Shown in pieces: positions 37,970 to 47,282 of a stretch of DNA of 64,000 bases. The stretch is from Megalonaias nervosa (taxonomy: Eukaryota; Mollusca; Bivalvia; Unionida; Unionidae). The notes under the pieces are model-generated. The model had not been told where the DNA came from and did no database searches. It saw nothing but the letters and a program-made list of their open reading frames with translations. The first letter of the stretch is position 1; each line of letters opens with the position of its first letter. The stretch covers positions 83,147 through 147,146 of the forward strand of contig JAECUM010004982.1 in assembly GCA_016617855.1 (NCBI GenBank), in the 5' to 3' direction. A program made the translations under genes and the position numbers.

Positions 37970-38130
37970 CTGTAGAATGTCTTTCTACATCCTCGTATGC
38001 CTTTCTACATCCTCGTATGCCTTTCTCCAGCTCTGTTACAGTAACATTTATATTGGTAAAGACAGGAATGTTGCATACATATATCTTTAACATATTGTCT
38101 TTCTCCTGCTCTTTTAAAGCAACTTTGTAT
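37970..38130. repeat. Short degenerate tandem repeats
   Basis: CTTTCTACATCCTCGTATGC twice and related CTTTCTCCAGCTCTGTTACAGTAACTTTGTATTGGTAAAGACA-like blocks repeated about three times. Confidence 0.65.
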
Positions 38131-38264
38131 TGGTAAAACACAAATATTGCATACAGAAGTCTGTATCATGCATTGTGCCGTTAACATGTAAGTATACTAT
38201 TCAGGAAGCAGAGAACAAACAACGCCATGTCAGTTTTAAGGGGCCTCCATATGACGTGAACGAA

Positions 38265-38415
38265 CTTGTTTAAAATCACATACGCCTGATACGTACATAT
38301 ACAGACCTGTATAAACTCACATACACCTGATACAGACATACACAGGCCTGTCTAAAATTACATATGCCTGATACATACACATAATGACATGTCTAAAATC
38401 ACATACGCCTGATAC
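38265..38415. repeat. About 37-bp tandem repeat, 4 copies
   Basis: TAAAATCACATACGCCTGATACATACA-type unit. Confidence 0.8.
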
Positions 38416-38544
38416 ATGCAAAGGTGAAGTGAATGCAGTTCAGCCACAAAAGGTTTGTTTCGTGTTTAACGGCACATCAACAGTTAAAAGACAATATAGT
38501 GCTGAGGCAGTGCCTACCCATAGTCACACAGTAACAGCCCACCC

Positions 38545-38735
38545 TGTCTTACCTGGGCAGGATTCGAACCTGCGATTAGTCTCGTCCAACAAGACGTTCG
38601 CGTGACTATTAGAGATCAACGTCGAAGATATCGCGGAGCCACGCGAGATGTATGATTACACATGTTGAACCTGCGACCATTACCATGCGATTCATGCAAC
38701 CGAACAACTGAGCCACCTCGACTCCCTACAAGCAC
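38545..38735 (-). repeat. tRNA-like SINE head, minus strand
   Basis: On the minus strand TGGCTCAGTTG (about 38715-38705) fits a Pol III A box and GGTTCAACAT about 45 nt on resembles a B box; a second B-box-like GGATTCGAACC lies at 38559 on the plus strand. Likely tRNA-derived SINE remains, not a functional tRNA, because stems do not close. Confidence 0.4.
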
Positions 38736-38764
38736 AAATTTAAGATGAGAAAAATTCACAGGAA

Positions 38765-39285
38765 TTGTCTTTTTTGTACATGAAGGTATGTGAACATTTT
38801 TGTGTACATGTAGGTATATGTACATTTTTTGGTACATGTAGGCATGTGTACATTTTGTTGCATGTAGGTGTGTACATTTTTTGTACATAAAGGTTTGTGT
38901 ACATTTTTTGTACATGGTGGTATGTGTACATTTTTTTGGTATATGTAGGCATGTGTACATTTTGTTGCATGCAGGTGTGTGTACATTTCTGTACATGAAG
39001 GTATGTGTACATTCTTTGTACATGTAGGTATGTGTACATTTTTTTGACCTGTAGGTATGTGTACGTATTTTGTACATGAAGGTATGTGTACATTTTTTGC
39101 ACATGTAGGTGTGTGTACATTTTTTAGTACATGTAGGTGTAGGCATGTGTTCATTTTTTTGCATGTCGGTATGTGTACATTTTTGTACATGAAGGTACGT
39201 GTACATTTTTTATATATGGCATGTGTACATTTTTGTACATGTAGGTACGAGATCATTTTTATTGCACGAAGGTACGTATACATTT
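38765..39285. repeat. About 27-bp minisatellite, about 18 copies
   Basis: Unit GTGTACATTTTTTGTACATGTAGGTAT with variable T runs. It produces long His/Thr/Cys-rich spurious frames. Confidence 0.92.
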
Positions 39286-39639
39286 ACCCCGACTTCAGTT
39301 TTCAACTTCATATTTTATTTTATCGTTTGTAAATCTAGTATCAAAATACAAGTTGACAGCTCTATTATGGTGGTATTTTCACAAACACAGTCGAGTTCGT
39401 GTCATAAAAAAAAACACAGTTTGGTTTTGTAAAGAATCTAAATGTTAATTTGTGAACTGTTATCAACAAGCTATGTGAATTGCTTTTCTAAATTTCATCC
39501 CACATGCTTTCAATGTGGTCAAAATTATATCTCCTTTAATTAGGACAGTCAAGATCTGATTTGATTCAGCTTGCACGTGTTTTGACTCTGTAAAAAACCA
39601 ACTTGTTTACTGAGTAGATTTTACATAAAGTACAGGTCG
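39286..39639. other. Left flank of element 2
   Basis: AT-rich, nothing recognised. Confidence 0.4.
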
Positions 39640-39887
39640 AGCAGCAGGCAGGGTGAACCCTACAACTTTTTGCCTGAACCGTTAAGTAAAAATAAATAAC
39701 AAAAAATAAGGGTCAAAACGATAAATCGAGCCTTCTAACTATATTATTACCTTTTAGTTTGAAAAACGAATAATAAATCTTTTGGGTTAGCTCATTTTTG
39801 TTACTTCATTTTTGACTTTTGCCTGAGTGCGTTTAGTTTACTCGGTAGGTCTCGTACAAAGTTGTAGAGTTCACCCTTCCTGCTGCT
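39640..39887 (+). repeat. Left TIR of element 2
   Basis: Inverted match to 54123-54370. The 248-bp unit also begins AGCAGCAGG and ends CCTGCTGCT with about 27 bp of inner complementarity, so each TIR is itself a fold-back. Confidence 0.93.
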
Positions 39888-39940
39888 CATAGAAAGGGGA
39901 AATAATTCTCTAGCAGAGGAGGAGCAGAGTTAATCACAGA

Positions 39941-40609
39941 TTAACCAAAGATTTTATCCAGACCTATACGATATCTGGATCTTGGGTCATGAAGATTTAT
40001 TGTTATAAATCCGAACGGAGCAGATTGTGCTTTTGAAAAGAAGCTTTTAAACTTAATCATGTCCATGTCCCCTGAACACCAAGTATAATAAATGTTCTGT
40101 AGAGTATAATTATCTACTCCATTAAACACAACCAAAATATTGCAGTTATCTCTGATCACTTTAGGTATCTGTGTATATCGTTGTGTAACATAAATCACGT
40201 CAGTATTTTTGTGACGACCTCGAGAAAATATTCTAGCTGGATTTGTTTGTCTGTCCAACATAACGTCATCGTACACCACTAAATTATTAATAAATCCATC
40301 TAGGTCATCTACAGATGGAGCCTCATCAATATCGGTAATAAAGTCAACAACATCATCACCATCTTCATTCAGCAATTTTGCATTTTCATTAAAATCTTTA
40401 AGTACGTTGTAACAGTGTTGATCATCTACGGATGGTGCTACTAAATACAATTTACTCCATTTTAACCATCGCATTATTAAATTTAATAATAGTTGTGTTT
40501 TACCCGATCCAGATGGACCTATTATAATCATTCTTATCGAATTTGGTAATGCTGGATGATGCTTCACTGGCTCCTGTTTTCGTGTCGCCGAAAAGTCAAT
40601 TATATCCAT
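39941..40609 (-). CDS. FtsK/HerA-type packaging ATPase
   Basis: 222 residues, intact. Walker A IIGPSGSGKTQ (about residue 30) and Walker B NLVVYDDVML (about 110), then VIYVTQRYTQIPKVIRDNC, the sensor region of Polinton/adintovirus ATPases. Packages the genome into capsids. Divergent from the PLA2 gene: only 12 bp separate the two start codons. Confidence 0.93.
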   Translation of the reverse strand: MDIIDFSATRKQEPVKHHPALPNSIRMIIIGPSGSGKTQLLLNLIMRWLKWSKLYLVAPSVDDQHCYNVLKDFNENAKLLNEDGDDVVDFITDIDEAPSVDDLDGFINNLVVYDDVMLDRQTNPARIFSRGRHKNTDVIYVTQRYTQIPKVIRDNCNILVVFNGVDNYTLQNIYYTWCSGDMDMIKFKSFFSKAQSAPFGFITINLHDPRSRYRIGLDKIFG

Positions 40610-40621
40610 ATAATAAATAAT

Positions 40622-41149
40622 ATGAGTCTATATTGTGTTCGATGTAGATTATCTACACCCACTACTGGACTGACAACAATAATAACAAAAAATAAACGAC
40701 GTGCATTAACAGGTCAATGTGTAAAATGCGGCACGAAAAAATATAAATTTATCTCCATGTCTGATTCCCTGACAAAGTCAGGTACAAAGACAGGTGGAGA
40801 TATAGCCGCTTTATTAGGAAAATTACCAGGAACTCCGTGGGCTAAATATGCCGGTGAGAAACACTTACCAGGATATAATTATTGTGGTCCTGGAACCCGA
40901 CTTGACATCCGACTTGATGATCAAGATCAACCAAGACCAGGAGAGTATCCAGTAAATAAGATTGATCAAGCGTGTCATGTTCATGACGTTGCATATAAAA
41001 GTAAAGATTTACAACAAAGGCATCTCGCAGATGTAAAATTGATTCATGCATTAAATTCTATACCTAATAAATCTGTCAGAGATAAATTAGCTACTTTTCT
41101 AGTAAAATCTGCCATGAAAGGTAAAATAATGCTAGGGGCTGGTAATTAA
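40622..41149 (+). CDS. Zinc ribbon fused to parvovirus-like phospholipase A2
   Basis: 175 residues from ATG 40622. Residues 1-45 form a two-CxxC ribbon (YCVRC ... GQCVKCGTKKYKFI), like the small viral DUF5679 ribbons. Residues about 75-140 hold a phospholipase A2 core: calcium loop YCGPGT and the catalytic CHVHDVAY (His-Asp and the Tyr as in the HDxxY of parvovirus VP1). The latter lets a virion open endosomal membranes. Ends 16 nt before the integrase. The N-terminal ribbon is an unusual partner. Confidence 0.88.
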   Translation: MSLYCVRCRLSTPTTGLTTIITKNKRRALTGQCVKCGTKKYKFISMSDSLTKSGTKTGGDIAALLGKLPGTPWAKYAGEKHLPGYNYCGPGTRLDIRLDDQDQPRPGEYPVNKIDQACHVHDVAYKSKDLQQRHLADVKLIHALNSIPNKSVRDKLATFLVKSAMKGKIMLGAGN

Positions 41150-41165
41150 TTATATAAATATTATA

Positions 41166-42147
41166 ATGGAATCCATTTATTATAGCCCAAGAGGATATTG
41201 GAGAGGTAAATCAGCTATTACTAAATTATCTGAAGCAGCAAAAGTTTCACGTTCTGTTGCTGCAGCGTGGTTAGCACGACAGGCAATATGGCAAATTTAT
41301 CTACCACCACCTAAAAATATTCAATATGCACATTTTGATGTCAGCGTCCCTAATGAGGTTCATCAAGCAGATATTTTATTTTTACCACACGATACCATTA
41401 AAATTGGTAAACGTCAGTCACGCACATACAAATACGCATTAACTGTCGTTGACGTTGCAAGTAGATATAAAGAAGCTGAACCATTATCAACAAAGACAGC
41501 GTCTGAAGTTTCATCTGCGTTTGAACGAATTTATCAGCGAGGACCTTTGCGATGGCCACAGTTATTACAGGTTGATCCTGGCAAAGAATTTCTTGGAATA
41601 GTATTATCGTTAATGAAGAAACATAACGTTAAAATTAGACGAGGACATACTGAAATTCATCGTGATCAGGCAATTGTTGAACGATTTAATCGAACACTTG
41701 CCGAGCGGTTATTTGGATACCAATATGCAAAAGAAATATCTACTAACTTTAAATCTGGTGAGCGATCTCGTGAATGGGTTGCAAGGTTACCAAGTGTGAT
41801 AGCTGCATTAAATAATGAAATTACTCGTTCAACTTCCATGAAACCTTCTAATGCGATCACAAAAAAATATATACCCCGTAGCGAATGACAGACATCAACC
41901 TCAACCAGTATTAGGTAATGCAACTGTAAGATATTTATACGAACCTGGCGAACTTGAAGGTGGTAAAAAAAGAGCAACTGATCCTATCTGGAGCGTGACT
42001 ACACATACAATTTCTAGTGTGGTTAGATCCACTGGTAGACCTCCAATTTACAGATTAGATTCGAGAGCCCCTCAACGTGGATTTGTACGTGAACAATTAC
42101 AGGTAATCCCTGAAGACACACAATTACCACCACATACAATTACATAA
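41166..42147 (+). pseudogene. Retroviral-type integrase, one frameshift
   Basis: DDE core: HQADILF (about residue 75), QVDPGKEF (about 138), QAIVERFN (about 178). The first frame ends at 41888; the continuing C-terminal frame (GGKKRATDPIW..., stop at 42147) is reached by skipping one base in the A7 run at 41861-41867. The C-terminal part resembles an SH3-like Polinton integrase tail; there is no chromodomain, unlike element 1. The 3' end overlaps the 3' end of the polymerase gene by 8 bp on the other strand. Confidence 0.92.
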
Positions 42148-45100
42148 CCAGAACCAGGGCGTCAGCGCCCCGACGTCGATTACACTCGAGACAGGTCAGC
42201 ATCACATTATCACGTGTATGACCAAGATCACTATTAATTCTATCTACGGTAAATTGTCTTGGATTATTATTCGAATATTGCCACAACATATTACAGTTGC
42301 AACTTGCGCAATTATTATTCTGTAGTTGTTTTAGTTTTATAATAAATTCAACATTAATATCAAAATCACGATTATTTTTTTTATCACACTGCTTATAACC
42401 AGATAGTTTTTTTCTTATTACGTCATTGCTAACAGTCTGATCATTATTTTCTGTAAAATTCATAATAACCCTATGTAGTTGAGATATTCGTCTGACTCTA
42501 GAAACTGCGAGATAGACTAAATTCGACCATTCGATCCGATCATCTATAATCCAGATATTTGTATCGGAAATAGTTAACCCCTGTGATGAGTGAATCGTTA
42601 TAGCGTATCCTAACGTCCACGGTGATTTATTCATATTCAGCGCATTCTCAACGACATTAATATCTACTAAAACAATATCATTCAAGACAAGATTCTGTAC
42701 TCGGACACTTTCAGTATCTCCACCAGGAATTTCAACATCAATATTCTGTTGTCGAGTATCTGCTGGGCGATAACACAAAGGTACAGGTAGATCTGAAAAC
42801 TTTTCTTTATGTAACAGAAATAATTTCTCCTGTAGTTCATCACGAACTATCTTTCTACTTGCAACTATTAAATCAGCGGGATTCCATAAATTTAGAAAAT
42901 CACTCATAGAAGTCTCTGGAATTACTCCTCGCATTATTTCACATTGTACTCTGTCTGGCTGAAGTCTGATTAACCTTTTAAATTCCTTCAGCGGTTCATC
43001 AATAGCTCTATGGTCATCATTTATTTCTTCATAATAATCTACATTATTCTTCAGCCATTCATGTGGAGACTGTCCAACAAGGGGTGGTGGTTGACCATGA
43101 TCACCACACATTATTATAGCAGTATTCTTCGTCAATAGCCATTCAAGAAATGTTTTTAATATTTCTAACGACACCGTGCATATCTCGTCCCATATAATAT
43201 ATTTAGGTATATATTTCTCACCCATTCGCTCAGGAGTCCATGTGTCTCCACACCATCTAAAGAAACTATGATATGTACACGATTTTACTCCTCGCTCTTT
43301 TATTTCTCTGGCGAGTTTATGTGTCGGTGTCAAAACAATTATATCCGAATTATTATTCATGAATAATTTAATCACACGAGTTGTTTTACCTGAACCACCG
43401 CATCCATTAAGATAAACAGTTTTATATCTAGCCACAGGATCATATACAGATGGTGCTGATGAATTTGATACCTGATTATTATTTTTGTGATATATTTCCT
43501 TAATTTCAACGTCGGCAGATTCAGAATAACTAAATATATTTTCTTGTTTTATTCTCCATGATCCCCATTCACCATTACCAAGTAGTGGTTTTAATAAATC
43601 CGTATATTTTTTATTTATATAAAACGAATCCGTTGCGACTCTGACAGCATCACGAGAAAATTTATTTATCATATACAGTAGATTTATAGAAACATATGCC
43701 AACATAGAAGATCTTAAATGAGTAAATTGTGGTGAGTCACCATCAAGATAACTCACAATTGTACCTAGTTTGGTTCCGTCTGACAAATAAGCATTACTCC
43801 GATTTATAAATATGTTTTTTTCTGTTGTATCAGCAATTATAAAATCGAGTTCAGCATCGTCCATAATTAATCTTGTACAATGTCTTTTATGATCATAGGC
43901 TCCTCCTTGAGTAAATTTACCAATTATCTTTCTACCAAGATCTTTTGCAAATTTTTCATCATGCTCGTCTCTGCATTTACGTATATTATTAGTAATTTTA
44001 ATAATATCATCTTCATTAAGATTAGGGAATTCTTTCCTGGCATCATCAATATTAAATCTATTTGGTTCTGGTAACCAAATTTGTTTCTGTGGACTATACG
44101 ATATAATCGCCTCACTCACCTGTAAAGATATTAAAATTCCAACATCAAGCATATATCGCAATAGTACTATTGGAACCCAACATTTTTCTGAAAAATGTCT
44201 TCCAAACCAAATATAAGTAATCGGATGGAGATTTTCTGCAAATTCGAATGATTCTACATGAGCAAATCCGGTTAAATCAAAATCTGGTAAATGTCCGTTT
44301 ATTGCAACCCTGGTCATCTCGTGTGATGGATGTCCGAATCTCTTAAAGTATTTAGAACATTCTCCGTATCCAAGAAAACTTCCAGGATAACATGCTACCA
44401 TATCGACGGATATAACGTCACTATAGTTGTATTTAGTATTCCATAATCCTCCGTGTCCATATTCTACGCAGCTTTTATGAATATCTTCAAGAAATTCCGA
44501 TCGTGTTGGTTTCCATAAATTTTTCTCCTGAGCAAAATGAGCCGCTACGGATGGAACTGTAAAACAATTATTTAATAATTGTCTAACTTTGACATCGTCT
44601 GAAGTATATTTCAGCGCAAGATTTTCCATTTCTACATTAAGAGATTCTATACGGTAAATATCACCATTAGGCCGTACAAACTGATCGTAATTATCATATT
44701 CCGAACTCTGAAATAACCAAACAGACACAGGGTCACTTTTACTGATATTTTTGATAAAATCAAATATATGACCATCATAAAATTTAACTTTTCTATCTCG
44801 TGGAAATATTGTTACTGCTGAGGTCCATGCGTGCGAATTATGATCAATAATATCTATTGGAGCTCCATTTTTTGTGTATTTTGGTTTATATAAAATCTCT
44901 CCCGTCAGCGTTTTTACCGTTATTGGAAATCTTAATTTCTTTTCTAGTTCAGCGACATCTTTGATAGACGCTCCGGTATCTTTAACTGATTCTGCCCAAG
45001 TATTTATTTTTTTACGTCGTAAATCTGTTAAACCATTACCACGTATCGCGTTTGTAAAATGTTCTGTAACTCGTTCAGCTACACAGTTTATTCTTGACTC

Positions 45101-45610
45101 TGACAATTTCATAGGTTTTAGATCCCCGACATCAGGTTTATTATTCAACGGAAATATTCCATATACAACTGCAGTTGCTGGATAACTCTGTATATAATAT
45201 AATTTGTCAACACCTGTTAGTATTCCGGGCTTAGATTTATTATTTAAGAGAACAATATTATTTCCTGATTGTATGTGTACTGGATCGCGTTTGTCACGAA
45301 TAATCCAAATATCTTCTTTTGTATTTACAATAAATTTTATTAAAATAAAATATTTTTGATCATCAAGGTGATTAATAATTATTTTTCCTCGTTTGTCATT
45401 CATCATATTAGTAACATTTCCGACTCTGAATGTTGACCATACATGAGCAGCACCATCGTCACGAAATTCATTTTTTGCTTCACGAATACGTTCGGTTATA
45501 TCCTCATCTGTTAATGCCAGATCTTGCATCAAAGTACTAAATTTATATTCTGATAGTCTGTCAAGATCAAATCTGGATATCTGAGGTTCAATTGCCGATA
45601 ATTCCTCCAT
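42140..45610 (-). CDS. Polymerase - SF1 helicase - HNH fusion protein
   Basis: 1156 residues, intact. Residues 1-340 show no family that I know. About 395-660 is a divergent family-B-like palm: SVDMVACYPGSF (motif A, about 400), GRKIIGKFTQGG (motif B-like, about 575) and VRVATDSFYI (motif C, about 657; first Asp of DTD replaced by Ala, the second metal Asp kept). No exonuclease FDxE motif is visible. About 730-1080 is an SF1 helicase: GCGGSGKTT, PTHKLA, IIWDEICTV, CGDHGQPPPL, TIHSSQGLT, VAVSR-like YLAVSRVRR. The last 50 residues are an HNH domain: CASCNC, VDRINSDLGH, NVMLTCLECNRRRG. It would replicate, unwind and nick the element. Divergent from 45655, 44 bp apart. Confidence 0.88.
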   Translation of the reverse strand: MEELSAIEPQISRFDLDRLSEYKFSTLMQDLALTDEDITERIREAKNEFRDDGAAHVWSTFRVGNVTNMMNDKRGKIIINHLDDQKYFILIKFIVNTKEDIWIIRDKRDPVHIQSGNNIVLLNNKSKPGILTGVDKLYYIQSYPATAVVYGIFPLNNKPDVGDLKPMKLSESRINCVAERVTEHFTNAIRGNGLTDLRRKKINTWAESVKDTGASIKDVAELEKKLRFPITVKTLTGEILYKPKYTKNGAPIDIIDHNSHAWTSAVTIFPRDRKVKFYDGHIFDFIKNISKSDPVSVWLFQSSEYDNYDQFVRPNGDIYRIESLNVEMENLALKYTSDDVKVRQLLNNCFTVPSVAAHFAQEKNLWKPTRSEFLEDIHKSCVEYGHGGLWNTKYNYSDVISVDMVACYPGSFLGYGECSKYFKRFGHPSHEMTRVAINGHLPDFDLTGFAHVESFEFAENLHPITYIWFGRHFSEKCWVPIVLLRYMLDVGILISLQVSEAIISYSPQKQIWLPEPNRFNIDDARKEFPNLNEDDIIKITNNIRKCRDEHDEKFAKDLGRKIIGKFTQGGAYDHKRHCTRLIMDDAELDFIIADTTEKNIFINRSNAYLSDGTKLGTIVSYLDGDSPQFTHLRSSMLAYVSINLLYMINKFSRDAVRVATDSFYINKKYTDLLKPLLGNGEWGSWRIKQENIFSYSESADVEIKEIYHKNNNQVSNSSAPSVYDPVARYKTVYLNGCGGSGKTTRVIKLFMNNNSDIIVLTPTHKLAREIKERGVKSCTYHSFFRWCGDTWTPERMGEKYIPKYIIWDEICTVSLEILKTFLEWLLTKNTAIIMCGDHGQPPPLVGQSPHEWLKNNVDYYEEINDDHRAIDEPLKEFKRLIRLQPDRVQCEIMRGVIPETSMSDFLNLWNPADLIVASRKIVRDELQEKLFLLHKEKFSDLPVPLCYRPADTRQQNIDVEIPGGDTESVRVQNLVLNDIVLVDINVVENALNMNKSPWTLGYAITIHSSQGLTISDTNIWIIDDRIEWSNLVYLAVSRVRRISQLHRVIMNFTENNDQTVSNDVIRKKLSGYKQCDKKNNRDFDINVEFIIKLKQLQNNNCASCNCNMLWQYSNNNPRQFTVDRINSDLGHTRDNVMLTCLECNRRRGADALVLVM

Positions 45611-45654
45611 ATAATTAAGACAAGTATTTAAATTAAAATTTTAGTATATATATA

Positions 45655-45968
45655 ATGATTGAAACAAAAAACAAATGTGTTTGGCTCAGAATTGGATATA
45701 CTTCTCTTTGTAATAAACCGTGCGTGAACAAATACTGCGGATATCATACACAGAGTATCAAAAATGGAAGTACAGGACCAATACCGTGTATTCAATGTGG
45801 TGTTGGAGTCAGAGGAAAAACTCAATTGTGTCTAAAATGTGGCGGAAAAAATATAGAGAATTAAAACGATATTATAACAAAAAAAATAATACATCGCCAG
45901 GTAAATCTCCTATACAAACCGTAGAAGATTATCTAGTCAGATTTCAAAATAATGATTTAGACAAATAA
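45655..45968 (+). pseudogene. Small Cys-rich zinc protein, probable frameshift
   Basis: First frame (69 residues) has CNKPC...YCGYH and CIQC...CLKCGG, so two zinc sites. It stops at 45864, but another frame from the A6 run at 45846-45851 continues with KKYRELKRYY... to 45968. Joined by one base they would give one protein of about 104 residues; as separate overlapping frames the second would start at ATG 45837. A TATATATATA run abuts the start. Function unknown, perhaps regulatory. Confidence 0.6.
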
Positions 45969-45982
45969 TATTATTATATAAA

Positions 45983-46558
45983 ATGACTCAGACAAATCAG
46001 ACTTATGATGAAATGATCGACAACGATATTATAAGAGAATTAAGAAAAAAAGCATTTCGTAATAAATACGAATTTAAGGCTCATCCCATAATAAAAAATT
46101 ATGAAGCGTCTCGAGATGGTGTGATCAGAAACTGTAGATTGAAAAAACCAGTCGGTAGTATTAATAATACTGGTTATTTTAGTTTTAATACCAGTGGAAA
46201 TAAAAATTATTTATCAAGTAGATTCATCTACGAATGTTATTTTGGGGTCATCAAAGATGGACTCGTAATTGATCACATTGATGGAGATCCCAAAAATAAT
46301 TGGTTATCTAACCTGCAAGCTATTACACAGAGTCAGAATTCTGCACGTGGAAATACTGGAAAATGTAAAAAAATTGCAAGAAGAGCTATTAAATCCATGA
46401 ATATACAGACAGGACAGGAAATAACTTTTCCTTCAATTAATGCGGCTGCAAAATATTTTGGCATCAATCCTGTTTCAGTAAAACGTGTTGCAGATAATAT
46501 TATTGGATCAACATTTTCGAAAACATACGATCAGTGGATAATATTTGAATATATCTAA
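45983..46558 (+). CDS. HNH homing-type endonuclease with NUMOD-like repeat
   Basis: 191 residues. SRDGVIRNCRLKKPVG and GYFSFN form the N-terminal DNA-binding block; DHIDGDPKNNWLSNLQAITQSQNSARG is the HNH catalytic core (His and Asn as in phage homing endonucleases); FPSINAAAKYFGI near the C terminus is a NUMOD1-type helix-turn-helix. Such enzymes cut a cognate site and spread by repair. 14 bp after the zinc-protein frame; TTATATAAA lies directly before the ATG. Confidence 0.88.
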   Translation: MTQTNQTYDEMIDNDIIRELRKKAFRNKYEFKAHPIIKNYEASRDGVIRNCRLKKPVGSINNTGYFSFNTSGNKNYLSSRFIYECYFGVIKDGLVIDHIDGDPKNNWLSNLQAITQSQNSARGNTGKCKKIARRAIKSMNIQTGQEITFPSINAAAKYFGINPVSVKRVADNIIGSTFSKTYDQWIIFEYI

Positions 46559-46597
46559 CTCTGTACTCTTAACAAATAAATTGTATATAGTTCGACT

Positions 46598-47011
46598 CTA
46601 TATTTTACCATGGATACCTTCACCGTCGCTGCTCTCAGTGTCACTTTCACTTTTGACAGAATCAAATAACATAATTTTTCTTAATTGCATTACACGATTA
46701 TCTACAATCTTCTTTTTCTCGTATTCACGAGATAGTTCGGATCTGATATTTTCGATCGAACGTGCAAGAGGCGCAAATAGTTTTACCTGCTTTTCATTTA
46801 CCACCGCCAAGGATTCTAACATAGACTGATAAATTGATTTTACAAATTTATAATTGGATGGTAATGTGTATTTATTTTCAATTTTTCTTTGTTTTAATAT
46901 TTCATAATCGCATAATATTTTTTCAGGATCGAGATTATCAGATATATTTATTCTGTTATGTTTTAATTTTTTAATAGCAGAAATAATATCATTTATATTT
47001 TCTTGGTTCAT
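46598..47011 (-). CDS. Unknown helical protein
   Basis: 137 residues, Lys/Ile-rich, coiled-coil-like, acidic Ser/Asp tail (ESDTESSDGEG). Not recognised. TTATATAATG start context as in other genes of the element. Convergent with the HNH gene (39 bp between stops). Confidence 0.6.
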   Translation of the reverse strand: MNQENINDIISAIKKLKHNRINISDNLDPEKILCDYEILKQRKIENKYTLPSNYKFVKSIYQSMLESLAVVNEKQVKLFAPLARSIENIRSELSREYEKKKIVDNRVMQLRKIMLFDSVKSESDTESSDGEGIHGKI

Positions 47012-47282
47012 TATATAATAATTATTTCATTAAAATAAAAAATATCAGTCTCTGAATAATTATTTAAAAAAATGTAGTCCCATAAGCCCATCAGATAAGG
47101 AAATCTGTAACTATTTCATGAATCAGATTATTTTTTCCCTTATTATATTAGGAAATATTTAATCAGACGTTCTACGAGCGTATATACAAATTAATATTAA
47201 GAGACTCTTGTCTTAGATCCAAAATATTTCCTGCCTGGTCAGTGAGTTTGAAATTTATTCTTGTCAGAAATGGATTATGAAC
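47012..47282. other. Intergenic gap in element 2
   Basis: 271 bp without an open frame of note, the largest gap of the element; it lies upstream of the 46598-47011 gene and downstream of the penton gene. Could contain terminator or origin, no motif seen. Confidence 0.4.

Noticed and set aside
38640..38740. Functional tRNA gene
   Set aside because: A- and B-box-like sequences are present, but acceptor and anticodon stems do not pair; SINE remains are likelier.
38616..39283. Three overlapping His/Thr/Cys-rich frames resembling zinc-binding repeats
   Set aside because: All three frames of the 27-bp repeat are open, since the unit is a multiple of three; no coding evidence.
41861..41867. A_AAA_AAA looks like a -1 programmed frameshift site in the element 2 integrase
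   Set aside because: The C-terminal frame that continues the protein is the +1 frame; a -1 slip meets a stop within a few codons. An extra A by mutation or assembly error fits better.
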